This document shows, piece by piece, positions 8,712-17,981 of a stretch of 64,000 nucleotides of DNA. This DNA comes from Deltaproteobacteria bacterium. Lineage in GTDB: Bacteria; Desulfobacterota; Syntrophia; Syntrophales; Smithellaceae. The notes beneath the pieces were generated by a model. The model did no database searches and had not been told where the DNA came from. It saw nothing but the letters and a program-made list of their open reading frames with translations. A program made the position numbers and the translations under genes. Position 1 is the stretch's first letter. Every line of letters begins with the position of its first letter. The stretch is from contig JAKLGV010000005.1 in assembly GCA_022710585.1 (NCBI GenBank), forward strand, positions 68,053 to 132,052. Reading direction: 5' to 3'.

Positions 8712-9515
8712 ATGATGGCGAAAGAAGAGAAGTCGGTTGAAGTGCCTTTCCCGCTCAAGGAAAAAGAGCACAGTGCCTGGAAACAATTTAAGGTGATGCT
8801 CGCGATCGCCGGCTTAAAAATCAAACTTTGGGAGGACACAACCTTCGTTCTGATGGATGTTCCGCTCCATCCCGATAAGACAAAGAAAATTCTTCCGCTG
8901 TTGATGTGCCTGGATAAGCCATACCGTGCGACGCTCTTCATTGTCAGGTATGCACGCACCGCTTTTACCGAAGCCTATAACGAAGCGGCTCTTCTGGTGC
9001 ATGTCCGCACGCCGCTGGGAAAAGGCGTTTATTGCCCCTGGATGATCGTGAATGACGATACCGCCATGATTTACGGACGCGAGCTGCTCGGCTATCCGAA
9101 AAAAATGGCTGAAATTCCATTTGCGGATGACGGCAAAAAAATAAAAACGGGTTTGACGCGGCGCGGCATTGAAGTGATTTCCATTGAGGCGGAGCGTCTC
9201 CAAAAGGAATTGAATCCTGAGCCGGTTCTGGAAAAGAAAACGTTTAATTTTGGCGGTATGGGGCAGGCTTTTATGTGCCATCCTATCTGGATGTTCAAGC
9301 CCAGAGAAAGAATACATGAGTCCTACAGCGCAAAGGCTGTAATGAACATCAACCATTCTGATTATGATCCGATTAAAGATTTGATTGCCGAGTATAAAAA
9401 TCCGCTGGATGCCCGAATCGTAAAAACCGATATCTTCGGGGCAAAGATGATGTTGCCGGTGGGCATAACGGGGTTGCGAGTGTTTGCTGACACGTTTAAT
9501 CTGAGATTTCGATAA
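8712..9515 (+). CDS. Acetoacetate decarboxylase family protein
   Basis: 267 residues. The family signature is clear: GRELLGYPKKMAEIPF (~121-136), where the two adjacent lysines (~130-131) correspond to the Schiff-base lysine and its pKa-lowering neighbour in acetoacetate decarboxylase. TAFTEAYNEAALLVHV (~82-97) is also typical. The family decarboxylates beta-keto acids, or in divergent members performs other Schiff-base chemistry, so substrate is not assignable. Two possible ATGs occur in tandem (8712 and 8715) after a GGAGGAAA ribosome site. In a fatty- or benzoic-acid-degrading anaerobe a role with short acids is plausible. Confidence 0.85.
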   Translation: MMAKEEKSVEVPFPLKEKEHSAWKQFKVMLAIAGLKIKLWEDTTFVLMDVPLHPDKTKKILPLLMCLDKPYRATLFIVRYARTAFTEAYNEAALLVHVRTPLGKGVYCPWMIVNDDTAMIYGRELLGYPKKMAEIPFADDGKKIKTGLTRRGIEVISIEAERLQKELNPEPVLEKKTFNFGGMGQAFMCHPIWMFKPRERIHESYSAKAVMNINHSDYDPIKDLIAEYKNPLDARIVKTDIFGAKMMLPVGITGLRVFADTFNLRFR

Positions 9516-9593
9516 ACGCCGGGAGGATTCAAAAAAGCCTTTTTTACAGGTTTTTGTCCAAAACGGTTTAAATGAAATTTAGGAGGTACGAAA

Positions 9594-9827
9594 ATGGCTG
9601 TTAAAAAATGTGCGATCTGCGGGTATCAATCCGATAAACCTTTCGATAACGATACCTGTCCTGAATGTGGAAAGACGTTCTGGAAATGCGGGGAATGCGG
9701 ATTCATCCTGCAGGCGGAAACGTTTCCGGAACAATGCCCTTCCTGTTTTAAAAAATGCGAATTCAGGAATGTCACCTGCTATACGCCGGAATGCGGCGGT
9801 CCGGGAAATATCGACAAAAGATTGTAA
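9594..9827 (+). CDS. Small zinc-ribbon / rubredoxin-like protein
   Basis: 77 residues with a good ribosome site (TTAGGAGGT). It holds CAICGYQ, CPECGKTFWKCGECG and CPSCFKKC, making at least two treble-clef or rubredoxin-like metal sites, and a final CYTPECGG. Ten cysteines in 77 residues indicate zinc or iron binding; such small ribbons in strict anaerobes are often rubredoxin-like electron carriers, but the exact family is not certain. It lies 78 bp after the acetoacetate-decarboxylase-like gene, possibly in the same transcript. Confidence 0.75.
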   Translation: MAVKKCAICGYQSDKPFDNDTCPECGKTFWKCGECGFILQAETFPEQCPSCFKKCEFRNVTCYTPECGGPGNIDKRL

Positions 9828-9863
9828 CTGCTCGTGTAGTGTTACATAAATATCTTTCCAGTA

Positions 9864-9939
9864 TGTCATTTCGAAGCGAAGCGAGAAATCTTAATTATCG
9901 TCAGAATATATAAGATATATCCCGTTGGTCGATATGACA
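9864..9939. repeat. MITE-like short interspersed element, copy 1
   Basis: A 76-bp element with imperfect terminal inverted repeats (TGTCATTTCGA at the left, TCGATATGACA at the right) in the 241-bp gap between the zinc-ribbon and PilZ genes. Its first 29 bases recur exactly, in inverse orientation, at 63373-63401. It has no coding capacity. Confidence 0.75.
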
Positions 9940-10068
9940 AGGTTTCATTGTAACACGATACTAGGAGCGGGCTCAGACCAGCCGGAGAAATAACGGACAG
10001 ATTTCTGTTTGGAATTTACGATGGTTTTTATGACGGTATAGGATTGATGAAGCAACGTCAGGAGTGAT

Positions 10069-10470
10069 TTATTTTTCCCAAATCTTCACTTCATCAATTA
10101 ACTTCTGAAAAGCGTTTTCGTCAAAAAAACCCATCCATCGGAATTTTACGCCTCTGCGCCGGAACTGGTCCGGATTTTCCGTCTCTTCAGAAAGAGGGAC
10201 GTCAGAAACGGTATCATACTTGATGCTCTCTGAGCGATAAGGCGGTTTGGAGGTGACCACCTGCAGTAAACTGGATCTCTCAATTTCAGAAGGAGAGCCT
10301 TGATAGATAAAAGCCATACCTCCATTGCTGATATCGATCAGTTGAACGACCTTTTCTTTATTCTCGACATTTCCGGGAGATATGACGACTAATGTGCCGT
10401 CCTTAACAAAATAACGCTTGTGACTTCGACGATTGAAAAACTTTTTTAAACTGTCCAAAATTCCGGCCAC
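10069..10470 (-). CDS. PilZ-domain protein (putative cyclic-di-GMP effector)
   Basis: 133 residues, single domain. The c-di-GMP binding motifs are both present: RRSHKRY (the RxxxR box, ~14-20) and DISNGGMAF (the [D/N]xSxxG box, ~45-53). The rest is compatible with a PilZ beta-barrel and a C-terminal helix. PilZ proteins sense cyclic-di-GMP and control motility, polysaccharide or attachment. The HD-GYP phosphodiesterase candidate encoded at 14012-15385 could set the level of the same messenger, but no direct link is shown. Confidence 0.88.
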   Translation of the reverse strand: MAGILDSLKKFFNRRSHKRYFVKDGTLVVISPGNVENKEKVVQLIDISNGGMAFIYQGSPSEIERSSLLQVVTSKPPYRSESIKYDTVSDVPLSEETENPDQFRRRGVKFRWMGFFDENAFQKLIDEVKIWEK

Positions 10471-10920
10471 GATTTTTTACCTCACAAATCCTGAAAAATG
10501 ATTGAAGTGTTCTCCGCTATCCTTTTTCAAAACGCAGTTTCATGCATCATCGCATAGAGGGTTACTTTTAAGGGGGCAATTACACGGTTAAATTTATTTT
10601 TGTTTTTTTTGAAAATGCCTTGAAATGATAAAAAAGTCAAGATAGATTTCAGTTTCCAGACCAAAGAGTGATGATTGATATGAATCTTTCGCGTATGTTG
10701 CGCGGGGGCGGGGATGATGTCTTTATGGAAGCGGATTTTTAATCCCTGTCCACGCGATTAAAAAATGTTAGCTCGATTAAAAAAATTGAAAAATGGTCGC
10801 ATATGATTTAACATACGGAAAATTGTTTTAAAATTAAATGATATTCCATGCAATAACATACACGAAAGCTCAACAGCATCACAATGGGTTGACCATTTGA
10901 GCTGAGAAAGAAATGCAATC
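10471..10920. other. Intergenic region between the PilZ gene and the large PBP gene
   Basis: An AT-rich 450-bp divergent spacer. It includes the direct repeat GCGATTAAAAAA / CTCGATTAAAAAAA at ~10755-10785 and a 23-codon open stretch at 10671 with no ribosome site. Promoters for both flanking genes must lie here but none is convincing enough to call. Confidence 0.4.
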
Positions 10921-13900
10921 ATGAATGATGATTTTCGTCGGCCGAGACGCTGGCGCCTTTTCGCGGTAGTCTTTGTCCTGATAGTGGCAGCGATTCTGGC
11001 CGTTTTAGCGATTATAGAGTATAAAACATTCTATTTTGAAGCTTTATACCTTTCCAAATTCGCAAAAAACCTCTCTTTTTCGCTACGTCCGGGAGCCAAT
11101 GACTCTCTTCGCTTTCCCCAGGACGGCCCCTATGACAAACGTCTGGGATACACGCGTCTGCCGGACTTTCTGAAAAATCTGCGAGCCCAGGGATACTGGA
11201 TTGAAGCCCAGGCCCGTCCGTCCGCAAAACTTGACGAGATGATCTCGAGAGAACTCTACCCGAGTTTCAGGGAAAAAAATCAGGCGGGACTCACGATTTT
11301 TTCCAGCGACGGCCGGAATATTTTTAAGACGCAGTATCCCGAGCGGATTTACAGCAATTTCGAATCCATTCCGTCATTGATCGTCAATACGTTGCTTTTT
11401 ATAGAAAATCAGGAGCTGCTGGATGATCGTCACCCGGAACGCAATCCGGCGGTCGAATGGGACCGGCTGGCCAAATCCGTCATCGATCGCGGCATCAATA
11501 TTTTCAATCCGGATCACCGGTTTGGAGGAGGAAGCACGCTGGCCACACAGCTTGAAAAATTCCGCCATTCCCCTGACGGCCAGACGTCCTCCGCCCGCGA
11601 AAAATTGAGACAAATGTATTCCGCCTCTCTGAGAGCCTATCTTTATGGCCGCGACACCACATCGGCGCGCCGTCAACTCGTTATCGATTATCTCAACTCT
11701 GTCCCTCTGGCCGCCATTCCCGGATACGGCGAGGTCAACGGGATTGGTGACGGGTTGTGGGCCGTTTATGGCGCTGACTTCAACGCCGTCAACAAGATGC
11801 TCTGCGACGGCTGCCGCTCGGATGAGGTTGAACGCGCGAGAGCCTATAAACAAATCTTGAGTCTGTTTATTGCGCAGCGGCGTCCATCTTACTATCTGTC
11901 CCAAAACCGGAAGGCGCTGGAATTGCTGACGAACGATTACCTCCACATGCTCGGACGGGCGCAGGTGATTACACCGGCCATGCGCGACAGGGCTCTGGCT
12001 GTCAAACTGGAGGGGCGGAAAAGCTCGCTGGAGTTGTTGCCCGTTTCTTTTGTCGGCCGCAAAGCCGCCAACGCTATTCGCCGCCAGCTCAGCGTGATGC
12101 TGGGCGTGCCGCAGCTCTATGAGCTGGACCGTCTGGATGTTTCCGTGCAAAGCACCTTAAACGGCGCGACGCAGGAAGAAGTCACGCAACTGCTGGGCCA
12201 ATTGAAAGATCCCGATTTCGTGGAGGGGTCCGGACTACTCCGGTCGCGTCTGCTGGACAGCGGCGATCCCGACCGCGTTATTTACAGCTTCACGCTTTAC
12301 GAACGCGTCGGCAATACCAATCTTCTGCGCATACAGACCGATAACTATGAGCAGCCTTTTGATATCAATGAAGGTGTGAAAATTGAGCTGGGTTCAACGG
12401 CGAAACTCCGGACGCTCGTGACCTACCTGGAAATTATCGCCGAGCTGCATCAACGATACACGGGATTGCCGCCGGAAAAGCTGCGCGAGATCCCTCTTAA
12501 CGAAGCGGATCACCTGACCCGGTGGACGCTGGAGTACCTGGCAACCAGGAAAGATCGCTCCCTGTCCGCGATGCTGGAGGCAGCCATGGAGCGTCGCTAT
12601 TCCGCGAGCCCCGGAGAAACGTTCTTTACGGGTGGGGGAGAGCACGTGTTCCATAACTTCGAAAAATCAGACGACTCGAAAATATTTTCTGTCCGCGAAG
12701 GTTTCCAGAAATCCGTGAACCTGGTGTTCATCCGGCTGATGCGCGATATTGTCCGTTATTACATGTTCAATGTGCCCGGTTCGACGGCAAAAATTCTTGC
12801 TGATAAATCAAATCCGGCGCGGCAGGAATATCTGGCGCGCTTTGCCGATCAGGAAGGGCAGATTTTCCTCAGTCGGTTTTATAAAAAGTATCAGGGAAAG
12901 CAGACTGAAGAGCAATGGGAAATGCTGACGCAAAGCATGAACCAAACCCCGGCCCGCCTGGCCGCCGCCTTCCGGTTTGTTCAGCCGGCGGCCCGCCTGG
13001 CGGAATTTTCCGTATTTATGAATACACGGTTGCCTTCACACAATTTCTCCGCGCCGGAGCTGGAAAGGCTTTATGAAGCCTACGGCCCTGACCGGTGGGA
13101 TCTTCAGGATCGGGGCTATATTATCGGTATTCATCCTCTGGAGCTCTGGCTCGTCGCCTATCTGCGGGAGCATCCCGGAGCGGAGCGTGCTGAAATCGTG
13201 CGCAAAAGCGCGAACGAGCGGCAGGAAGTTTACCGGTGGCTCTTTAATACGCAGTCGAAGAATTCTCAGGACGTCAGAATCAAGAGTCTGCTGGAGGTCG
13301 AAGCGTTTCTGGAAATCCACCGGATGTGGAAAAAGCTGGGCTACCCGTTTGATTCTCTGGTGCCTTCCTATGCCACGGCCATCGGAAGTTCAGCCGACCG
13401 GCCGACGTCTCTGGCGGAATTGGTGGGGATTATTTTGAATCATGGCGTCCAGTATCCGATGGCGAGAATCGAGAAGATTCATTTTGCTTCTCAAACGCCC
13501 TATGAAACAATCCTGCGGCGAAAGGAAGTTGACGGCCAGAAAGTCTTATTGCCTGAAATTGCCGCCGTTGTATGCGGCGCTTTGGCGGATGTCGTCGAAA
13601 GAGGCACCGCTCAACAGATCCGCGGAACCTTTACGCGCGGCGACGGCACATCCATCGCGGTGGGCGGAAAAACCGGAACGGGCGACAACCGCTACGATGT
13701 CTATGGACAAAAACAACAGTTGATCGAATCGCGAGTCATCAACCGCGCCGCGGTATTTGTTTTCTTCATCGGAGACAGATTCTTTGGAACCATGACCGCC
13801 TATGTTCCCGGTTCCCAGGCGGCCGACTACGACTTTACAAGTTCTCTGCCGGTGCAGATTCTGAAAATGATGGCTCCCTCTCTGATGTCTCTGATCGACC

Positions 13901-13956
13901 ATCAACCGCCGATCCCGCGGACGCCGCTCTCAAAACATCCTCCGGATCATATTTGA
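10921..13956 (+). CDS. Bifunctional peptidoglycan glycosyltransferase/transpeptidase (class A PBP-like)
   Basis: 1011 residues, longer than a typical PBP1. An N-terminal membrane anchor (~12-32) is followed by a GT51 glycosyltransferase domain: FIENQELLDDRHPERNP (~160; the usual EDxxFxxH catalytic box is divergent), GGGSTLATQLEKF (~201) and YLNSVPLAAIPGYGEVNGIG (~258). The transpeptidase shows all three active-site motifs: S-T-A-K (~492), S-V-N (~598) and K-T-G-T (~917). The spacing between SVN and KTGT is unusually large (~320 residues) because of a helical insertion. It would polymerise and crosslink peptidoglycan in the periplasm. It appears monocistronic. Confidence 0.88.
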   Translation: MNDDFRRPRRWRLFAVVFVLIVAAILAVLAIIEYKTFYFEALYLSKFAKNLSFSLRPGANDSLRFPQDGPYDKRLGYTRLPDFLKNLRAQGYWIEAQARPSAKLDEMISRELYPSFREKNQAGLTIFSSDGRNIFKTQYPERIYSNFESIPSLIVNTLLFIENQELLDDRHPERNPAVEWDRLAKSVIDRGINIFNPDHRFGGGSTLATQLEKFRHSPDGQTSSAREKLRQMYSASLRAYLYGRDTTSARRQLVIDYLNSVPLAAIPGYGEVNGIGDGLWAVYGADFNAVNKMLCDGCRSDEVERARAYKQILSLFIAQRRPSYYLSQNRKALELLTNDYLHMLGRAQVITPAMRDRALAVKLEGRKSSLELLPVSFVGRKAANAIRRQLSVMLGVPQLYELDRLDVSVQSTLNGATQEEVTQLLGQLKDPDFVEGSGLLRSRLLDSGDPDRVIYSFTLYERVGNTNLLRIQTDNYEQPFDINEGVKIELGSTAKLRTLVTYLEIIAELHQRYTGLPPEKLREIPLNEADHLTRWTLEYLATRKDRSLSAMLEAAMERRYSASPGETFFTGGGEHVFHNFEKSDDSKIFSVREGFQKSVNLVFIRLMRDIVRYYMFNVPGSTAKILADKSNPARQEYLARFADQEGQIFLSRFYKKYQGKQTEEQWEMLTQSMNQTPARLAAAFRFVQPAARLAEFSVFMNTRLPSHNFSAPELERLYEAYGPDRWDLQDRGYIIGIHPLELWLVAYLREHPGAERAEIVRKSANERQEVYRWLFNTQSKNSQDVRIKSLLEVEAFLEIHRMWKKLGYPFDSLVPSYATAIGSSADRPTSLAELVGIILNHGVQYPMARIEKIHFASQTPYETILRRKEVDGQKVLLPEIAAVVCGALADVVERGTAQQIRGTFTRGDGTSIAVGGKTGTGDNRYDVYGQKQQLIESRVINRAAVFVFFIGDRFFGTMTAYVPGSQAADYDFTSSLPVQILKMMAPSLMSLIDHQPPIPRTPLSKHPPDHI

Positions 13957-14011
13957 TGAGTCGTTTTCTGAACAAATCATGGGTTGCGGGAAGATATTTT
14001 GCTGGTTTGAA

Positions 14012-15385
14012 TTAAAGCTGGAATGTGCCGAGCTGATAGGGCGTAAGTTTTTTAATCGCGTCCACACAATCCGGGCAGAGCTGGGTGCCCCGGACAGATT
14101 CGATGATCTTCACGGCCTCTTCATGGCTTACGTACTTGCGATAGGGACGATCACTCGTCAGGGCGTTATAGGTATCGGCCACTGCCGCGATTCTGGCCCA
14201 GAGCGTAATCTCCTGCCCCTTCAATCCGTTGGGATAACCCTTGCCATCGAAGCGCTCATGATGCTGAAGAATAACGGGCAACAGCGGCTGTACGCTGGGA
14301 ATGGCTTCCAGAATTGAGACGCCTTCTTTGGGATGCTTTCTGACCACGGCAAATTCCTTTTCAGTCAGCTTGTCGGGTTTCAACAGAATGGCATCGGGAA
14401 CGCTGATCATGCCGATGTCATGAACTCTTCCGGCCATGACCAGAGATTCGATGGTATCCTGGTCCAGGTTCATCTGCTGTCCTATTTGGGCCATAATCCG
14501 GGCGACCCCTTCAGAATGACCGGTAAAGAAAGGATCACGGGCTTCCAATGCCTCAATGAGACTGGTGATGCCGGTCATCGTCATTTTTGTCTCTACACGG
14601 CACGTCTCTTTCTGTTTGATCAAAATCAGAAATTGATCGGACAGCATTCTTTCGACGATGATGACAAGCTGCTCCATGTTAAAGGGTTTCACCAGGTAAC
14701 TGGAGGCACCCAGATCAAACAGACGGCGCATCAGGCCCCGCTCGTTGTTTGTGCTCATCACGATGAAGGGTATCACGGCCAGATCGGGGTCGGCATGCAC
14801 TCTTTTGCAGAACTCAATTCCGTCCATTTCGGGCATTCTGATGTCACTGATAATCATGTCGGGCCGCCGCTCCTGAATGCGCGCCAGACCCTGCTTCCCG
14901 TTTTCCGCAATCATCACCTGGAAGCCGGCTTCTTCGAGAGACCTTACCACCATCTTACGGATGAGGACGGAATCGTCTACCACCAAAATGCATCGGCTGC
15001 GTGAAAAACGGAACCGCTTGATCACTTTTTCTATGTTTTCGATTAAGTGCATATGAGCATCCGATTTGGCAACGTATGCAGCCGCGCCCACCATAAATCC
15101 CTTTTCGATATCCCTGTCTGCGTCAAGAGAACTGAGGATAATCACCGGAATGCTCCGTGTGCGTTCATCGCCCTTCAGACGCTGGCACAATTCATACCCG
15201 TTAAGTCTGGGCATCTCGACATCGGAAATGATGAGGTCGAACTCGGCATTTTGCGCCAATTCCCATCCGTGCTCCCCGTCTTCCGCTTGAACGACTTTCG
15301 CGCCGTAAACTTCCAGTTGTCTGGACAGCACGGCCCGGGTTGTGGCACTGTCATCGACAATTAATATATGAGGCTGCTGATTCAT
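14012..15385 (-). CDS. Double-receiver HD-GYP response regulator
   Basis: 457 residues from the ATG at 15385, which has a good ribosome site (AAAAGGATCG) and begins directly with the receiver fold (HILIVDDSATTRAVLSRQLE). A longer upstream in-frame extension is rejected. REC1 spans ~1-120 (phospho-acceptor in DLIISDVEMPRLNGYE), REC2 ~130-250 (MIISDIRMPEMDGIEF) and the HD-GYP domain ~275-450 (GRVHDIGMISVP, HHERFDGKGYPNGLKG). HD-GYP domains hydrolyse cyclic-di-GMP. The tandem receivers suggest input from two kinases or receiver-receiver gating. It lies 25 bp from a zinc-ribbon gene on the same strand. Confidence 0.92.
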   Translation of the reverse strand: MNQQPHILIVDDSATTRAVLSRQLEVYGAKVVQAEDGEHGWELAQNAEFDLIISDVEMPRLNGYELCQRLKGDERTRSIPVIILSSLDADRDIEKGFMVGAAAYVAKSDAHMHLIENIEKVIKRFRFSRSRCILVVDDSVLIRKMVVRSLEEAGFQVMIAENGKQGLARIQERRPDMIISDIRMPEMDGIEFCKRVHADPDLAVIPFIVMSTNNERGLMRRLFDLGASSYLVKPFNMEQLVIIVERMLSDQFLILIKQKETCRVETKMTMTGITSLIEALEARDPFFTGHSEGVARIMAQIGQQMNLDQDTIESLVMAGRVHDIGMISVPDAILLKPDKLTEKEFAVVRKHPKEGVSILEAIPSVQPLLPVILQHHERFDGKGYPNGLKGQEITLWARIAAVADTYNALTSDRPYRKYVSHEEAVKIIESVRGTQLCPDCVDAIKKLTPYQLGTFQL

Positions 15386-15410
15386 ATCGATCCTTTTTAT
15401 TGCTGATTTA

Positions 15411-15914
15411 TTACTGAGCCGCAGGCATGTTGGCCGTGATGACCAGACGGATGTATTGTGTCTGGAGATATACAACAGGGGAACTCCAGTTTCGTTCCGA
15501 ACCGTCAAGCGCCACCAGATCCACGTTATTAAGGCAGAGGAACTCCTGATTATTATGGTTGATATAGTCGGAAAGCGTTTTACGATAACCCTCCGGCGGC
15601 AGCGTGATATCGCCTTCAATCTGATAGCGATCCGTTTGTATCAAAATTCTCTCACGCCGCATATCCGGGCCCGGGGCGGGCGCTGGTGCCAACGCTACTT
15701 TCTCGCCGGTCTCCTTTTGCTGTCCCGAGGTTTCAGGCGATTCTTTTCCAAGGCTTGATTCTTGTTTCGCAGCCTCGTCCGGTTCTGCGTCCGCCATCTT
15801 CGTTTGCTGGGCTACTTTCTCATAGAAAACACCGCACCTCGGACATTCGGCTGCCGAAATGAAATCGTCATCTTTAGGGGTACGCTCATAACCGCACTGT
15901 GGACATTTTTTCAT
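15411..15914 (-). CDS. Zinc-ribbon protein with DUF6812-like C-terminal domain
   Basis: 167 residues. The N-terminus is a CPQCGYE...CPRCGVFY ribbon (residues 4-30), the middle (~40-85) is a Gln/Glu/Pro-rich linker, and the C-terminal ~80 residues (RYQIEGDITLPPEGYRKTLSDYINHNNQEFLCLNNVDLVA) look like the small beta domain found with PilZ and chemotaxis-type proteins. It is transcribed toward the HD-GYP gene and separated from it by 25 bp, so both are probably in one operon. The biochemical role is unknown. Confidence 0.65.
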   Translation of the reverse strand: MKKCPQCGYERTPKDDDFISAAECPRCGVFYEKVAQQTKMADAEPDEAAKQESSLGKESPETSGQQKETGEKVALAPAPAPGPDMRRERILIQTDRYQIEGDITLPPEGYRKTLSDYINHNNQEFLCLNNVDLVALDGSERNWSSPVVYLQTQYIRLVITANMPAAQ

Positions 15915-16287
15915 AGCCGTTTCCTAAATAGAGTCATCCCGCTTTCTTTCAAGCCCGGGAATTCAGTTATTGTTCCCAATCATGGGACCATATAAGATTG
16001 GCGGATCAAGGCTCCTCAAACTCTTTTTAATTTAAATTTTGTTTATCACGATTTGCTTCTGAAATCCAGCGGGCAATCATAAACAGATGCGATTGGATTA
16101 CGGGCCGTCTTCCTGCCGCTACCGGCAAAGTGGTCGTTATGGGGAAATACAGTAATTTGGAATTTTAATGGAAGGATTTGCCGAAAGGCCTGTTTTATGT
16201 TAGCTTGCCGCCGGAAGTAATTGAAACGCTGGATTCATTCACATAACATTTATAACATCACTCAGGAAGCATATCGCCGCTTCAAAA
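15915..16287. other. Intergenic region between the zinc-ribbon and MATE genes
   Basis: A 373-bp divergent spacer. Short open stretches (for example around 16087) end quickly and lack ribosome sites. I see no RNA gene, repeat or convincing promoter in it. Confidence 0.35.
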
Positions 16288-17622
16288 ATGACGAAAAGAC
16301 TGGATTTAGGGAAAGAAGAGATATTCCCTCTGATTTTGAAAATGAGCTGGCCATCCGTGATCGCGATGACGGCCATGTCTCTTTACAATTTTATTGATAC
16401 GTTCTGGCTGGCGCGTTTCAGTTCACAGGCGTTGGCCGCCTTGACGGTTTGTTTCCCCATTCAATTGATTTCTGCCGCCATCGGCGTTGGAACGGGTATC
16501 GGAGCCAGCGCTTATGCCGCCCGGATGCTGGGCTCCGGGGAAAATGTCCAGGCGAAACAAACGGCCGGACAGATATATTTTCTCTCTTTTTTCCTGGGTC
16601 TGGTCATGATCCTATCTGTTGTGCTTTTTGGAGATTCGATCATTCGTCTTTTCGGTGCTTCAGATGAAATAATGCCTCTTTGTCATGATTATCTCTACAT
16701 CATCGTTTATAGTGCTCCTTTCGGTCTATTTACTCTTATGGCCAGCAATTTGCTCCGCGCTGAAGGAAGGCCGATTTTGTCCATGTATGTTTTTCTGATG
16801 ATGTTCATCGTCAACATGATACTCGATCCCTTTTTGATTTTTGGATGGGGACCCTTTCCCGAAATGGGCATCCAAGGCGCGGCGATTGCCGCTTTGATTT
16901 CTAATCTATTAAGTTTTTTATTTTCTTTGATTTTTATAGGATTGAAATCATCTAAATATGAATTCAAATTAAAATACACTGTTCCTGACATTCAAATCCT
17001 CAGGTCAATTTATTCAATAGGCCTGCCCTCCATCGTTATCAATCTTGTAGGCGGTCTTGTGCTGGTCATATACAATCATGTGCTGGCTGGTTTTGGTTTT
17101 CAAGCGATAGGGGCTTTTGGAATATGCTTTCGCATTATGAGCCTGGCGACCATGGTGATTTTCGGCATCGGCGCAGGTTTGATGCCGGTTGTCGCCTTCA
17201 GCAAAGGCGCCAACCTTGATCAACGGCTGAGGGAATCTGTTTCGGCCGCGCTAAAAGTTTCGCTTATATTTGCCTCGTTTGCTTTTTTGTTTTTAGAAAT
17301 ATTTGCTTCTCCGGTAGCCGGGCTTTTTTCCCGGGACGTTTCTCTGCTGGAAATAGCGATACAAGCTTTACGAATACACGCGTTGGCGCTCGTTTTAATC
17401 GCTCCCATTGTTATTTTCATCAATACGCTCATGGGACTGGGCAAGGGGACGCTGGCTATGTTTCTACTTTTTTTCCGCGACAGCGTCGTTTTTATTCCTT
17501 TGCTGATTATCTTGCCGCATTTTTGGGGAATTACCGGCGTCTGGATGGCATTGCCCTTAACGAATTTCATAGCGTTGTTTATCGTTATTTTCTGGACTAC
17601 CAAAGAACTGCATGGTGGATAA
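16288..17622 (+). CDS. MATE-family multidrug/organic cation efflux transporter
   Basis: 444 residues with about twelve hydrophobic segments in two similar halves, the usual size and layout for MATE exporters. The start (KEEIFPLILKMSWPSVIAMTAMSLYNFIDTFWLARFSSQALAA) carries the family's first-helix signature with the polar Asn and Asp, and the second half repeats it (LRSIYSIGLPSIVINLVGGL). MATE proteins export drugs and metabolites using Na+ or H+ gradients; the substrate is unknown. It appears monocistronic, with no clear ribosome site near the ATG. Confidence 0.9.
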   Translation: MTKRLDLGKEEIFPLILKMSWPSVIAMTAMSLYNFIDTFWLARFSSQALAALTVCFPIQLISAAIGVGTGIGASAYAARMLGSGENVQAKQTAGQIYFLSFFLGLVMILSVVLFGDSIIRLFGASDEIMPLCHDYLYIIVYSAPFGLFTLMASNLLRAEGRPILSMYVFLMMFIVNMILDPFLIFGWGPFPEMGIQGAAIAALISNLLSFLFSLIFIGLKSSKYEFKLKYTVPDIQILRSIYSIGLPSIVINLVGGLVLVIYNHVLAGFGFQAIGAFGICFRIMSLATMVIFGIGAGLMPVVAFSKGANLDQRLRESVSAALKVSLIFASFAFLFLEIFASPVAGLFSRDVSLLEIAIQALRIHALALVLIAPIVIFINTLMGLGKGTLAMFLLFFRDSVVFIPLLIILPHFWGITGVWMALPLTNFIALFIVIFWTTKELHGG

Positions 17623-17740
17623 TCAACCCATTACGGAATTGATCAATGACAAAATGGATAAAATATCCATCACGAAGATTGCCCATCGCCTGAAAGAAAC
17701 CAGGATCAGGATGACTTCATTATTGGCGCCCGCCCGCTGA
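17612..17740 (+). pseudogene. Short ORF overlapping the MATE 3' end, possibly a decayed gene
   Basis: An ATG inside the last codons of the MATE gene opens 42 codons (VDNQPITELINDKMDKISIT...) with a helical, protein-like composition that ends at a TGA. Translation coupling by overlap is conceivable. It may be a small gene or the start of a truncated one. No family is recognised. Confidence 0.25.
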
Positions 17741-17814
17741 AAGGCCAGACAAATCTTTCCGATAGTCTGTGTGGTTGCTTTTCACTTTTTATATGAAATT
17801 TTCACAGAAAAGCG

Positions 17815-17843
17815 TTGACATATATATTGAATTTTCCTATATT
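17815..17843 (+). promoter_or_regulatory. Sigma-70-type promoter for mgtE
   Basis: TTGACA (17815-17820), a 17-bp spacer and TATATT (17838-17843) form a near-consensus promoter 139 bp upstream of the mgtE start. The resulting ~130-nt leader shows no M-box sequence that I can recognise. Confidence 0.75.
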
Positions 17844-17981
17844 CCCGCTGCCGGAAATTAATCTTCACGCGCGCAAAATTCAGATAAAGAAAATACTTTC
17901 CAGTAAAAGCGCAAGAACAAGAACTTTAAAAACTTAATCATTAAAAAAACATTTTAGCCAACCTTTGAGTCAGGTCATTTT

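Noticed and set aside
10671..10742. 23-codon ORF before the large PBP
   Set aside because: No ribosome site, not followed by a terminator and no recognisable sequence.
13979..15364. Several plus-strand frames opposite the HD-GYP gene
   Set aside because: They are antisense to a gene with intact receiver and HD-GYP motifs and have no protein signatures of their own.
15386..15619. N-terminal extension of the HD-GYP regulator
   Set aside because: The extra residues overlap the zinc-ribbon gene in another frame and look non-coding; the ATG at 15385 has a good ribosome site and starts at the receiver fold.
17844..17981. Possible M-box (Mg2+) riboswitch in the mgtE leader
   Set aside because: The leader is only ~130 nt and none of the conserved M-box segments can be recognised.
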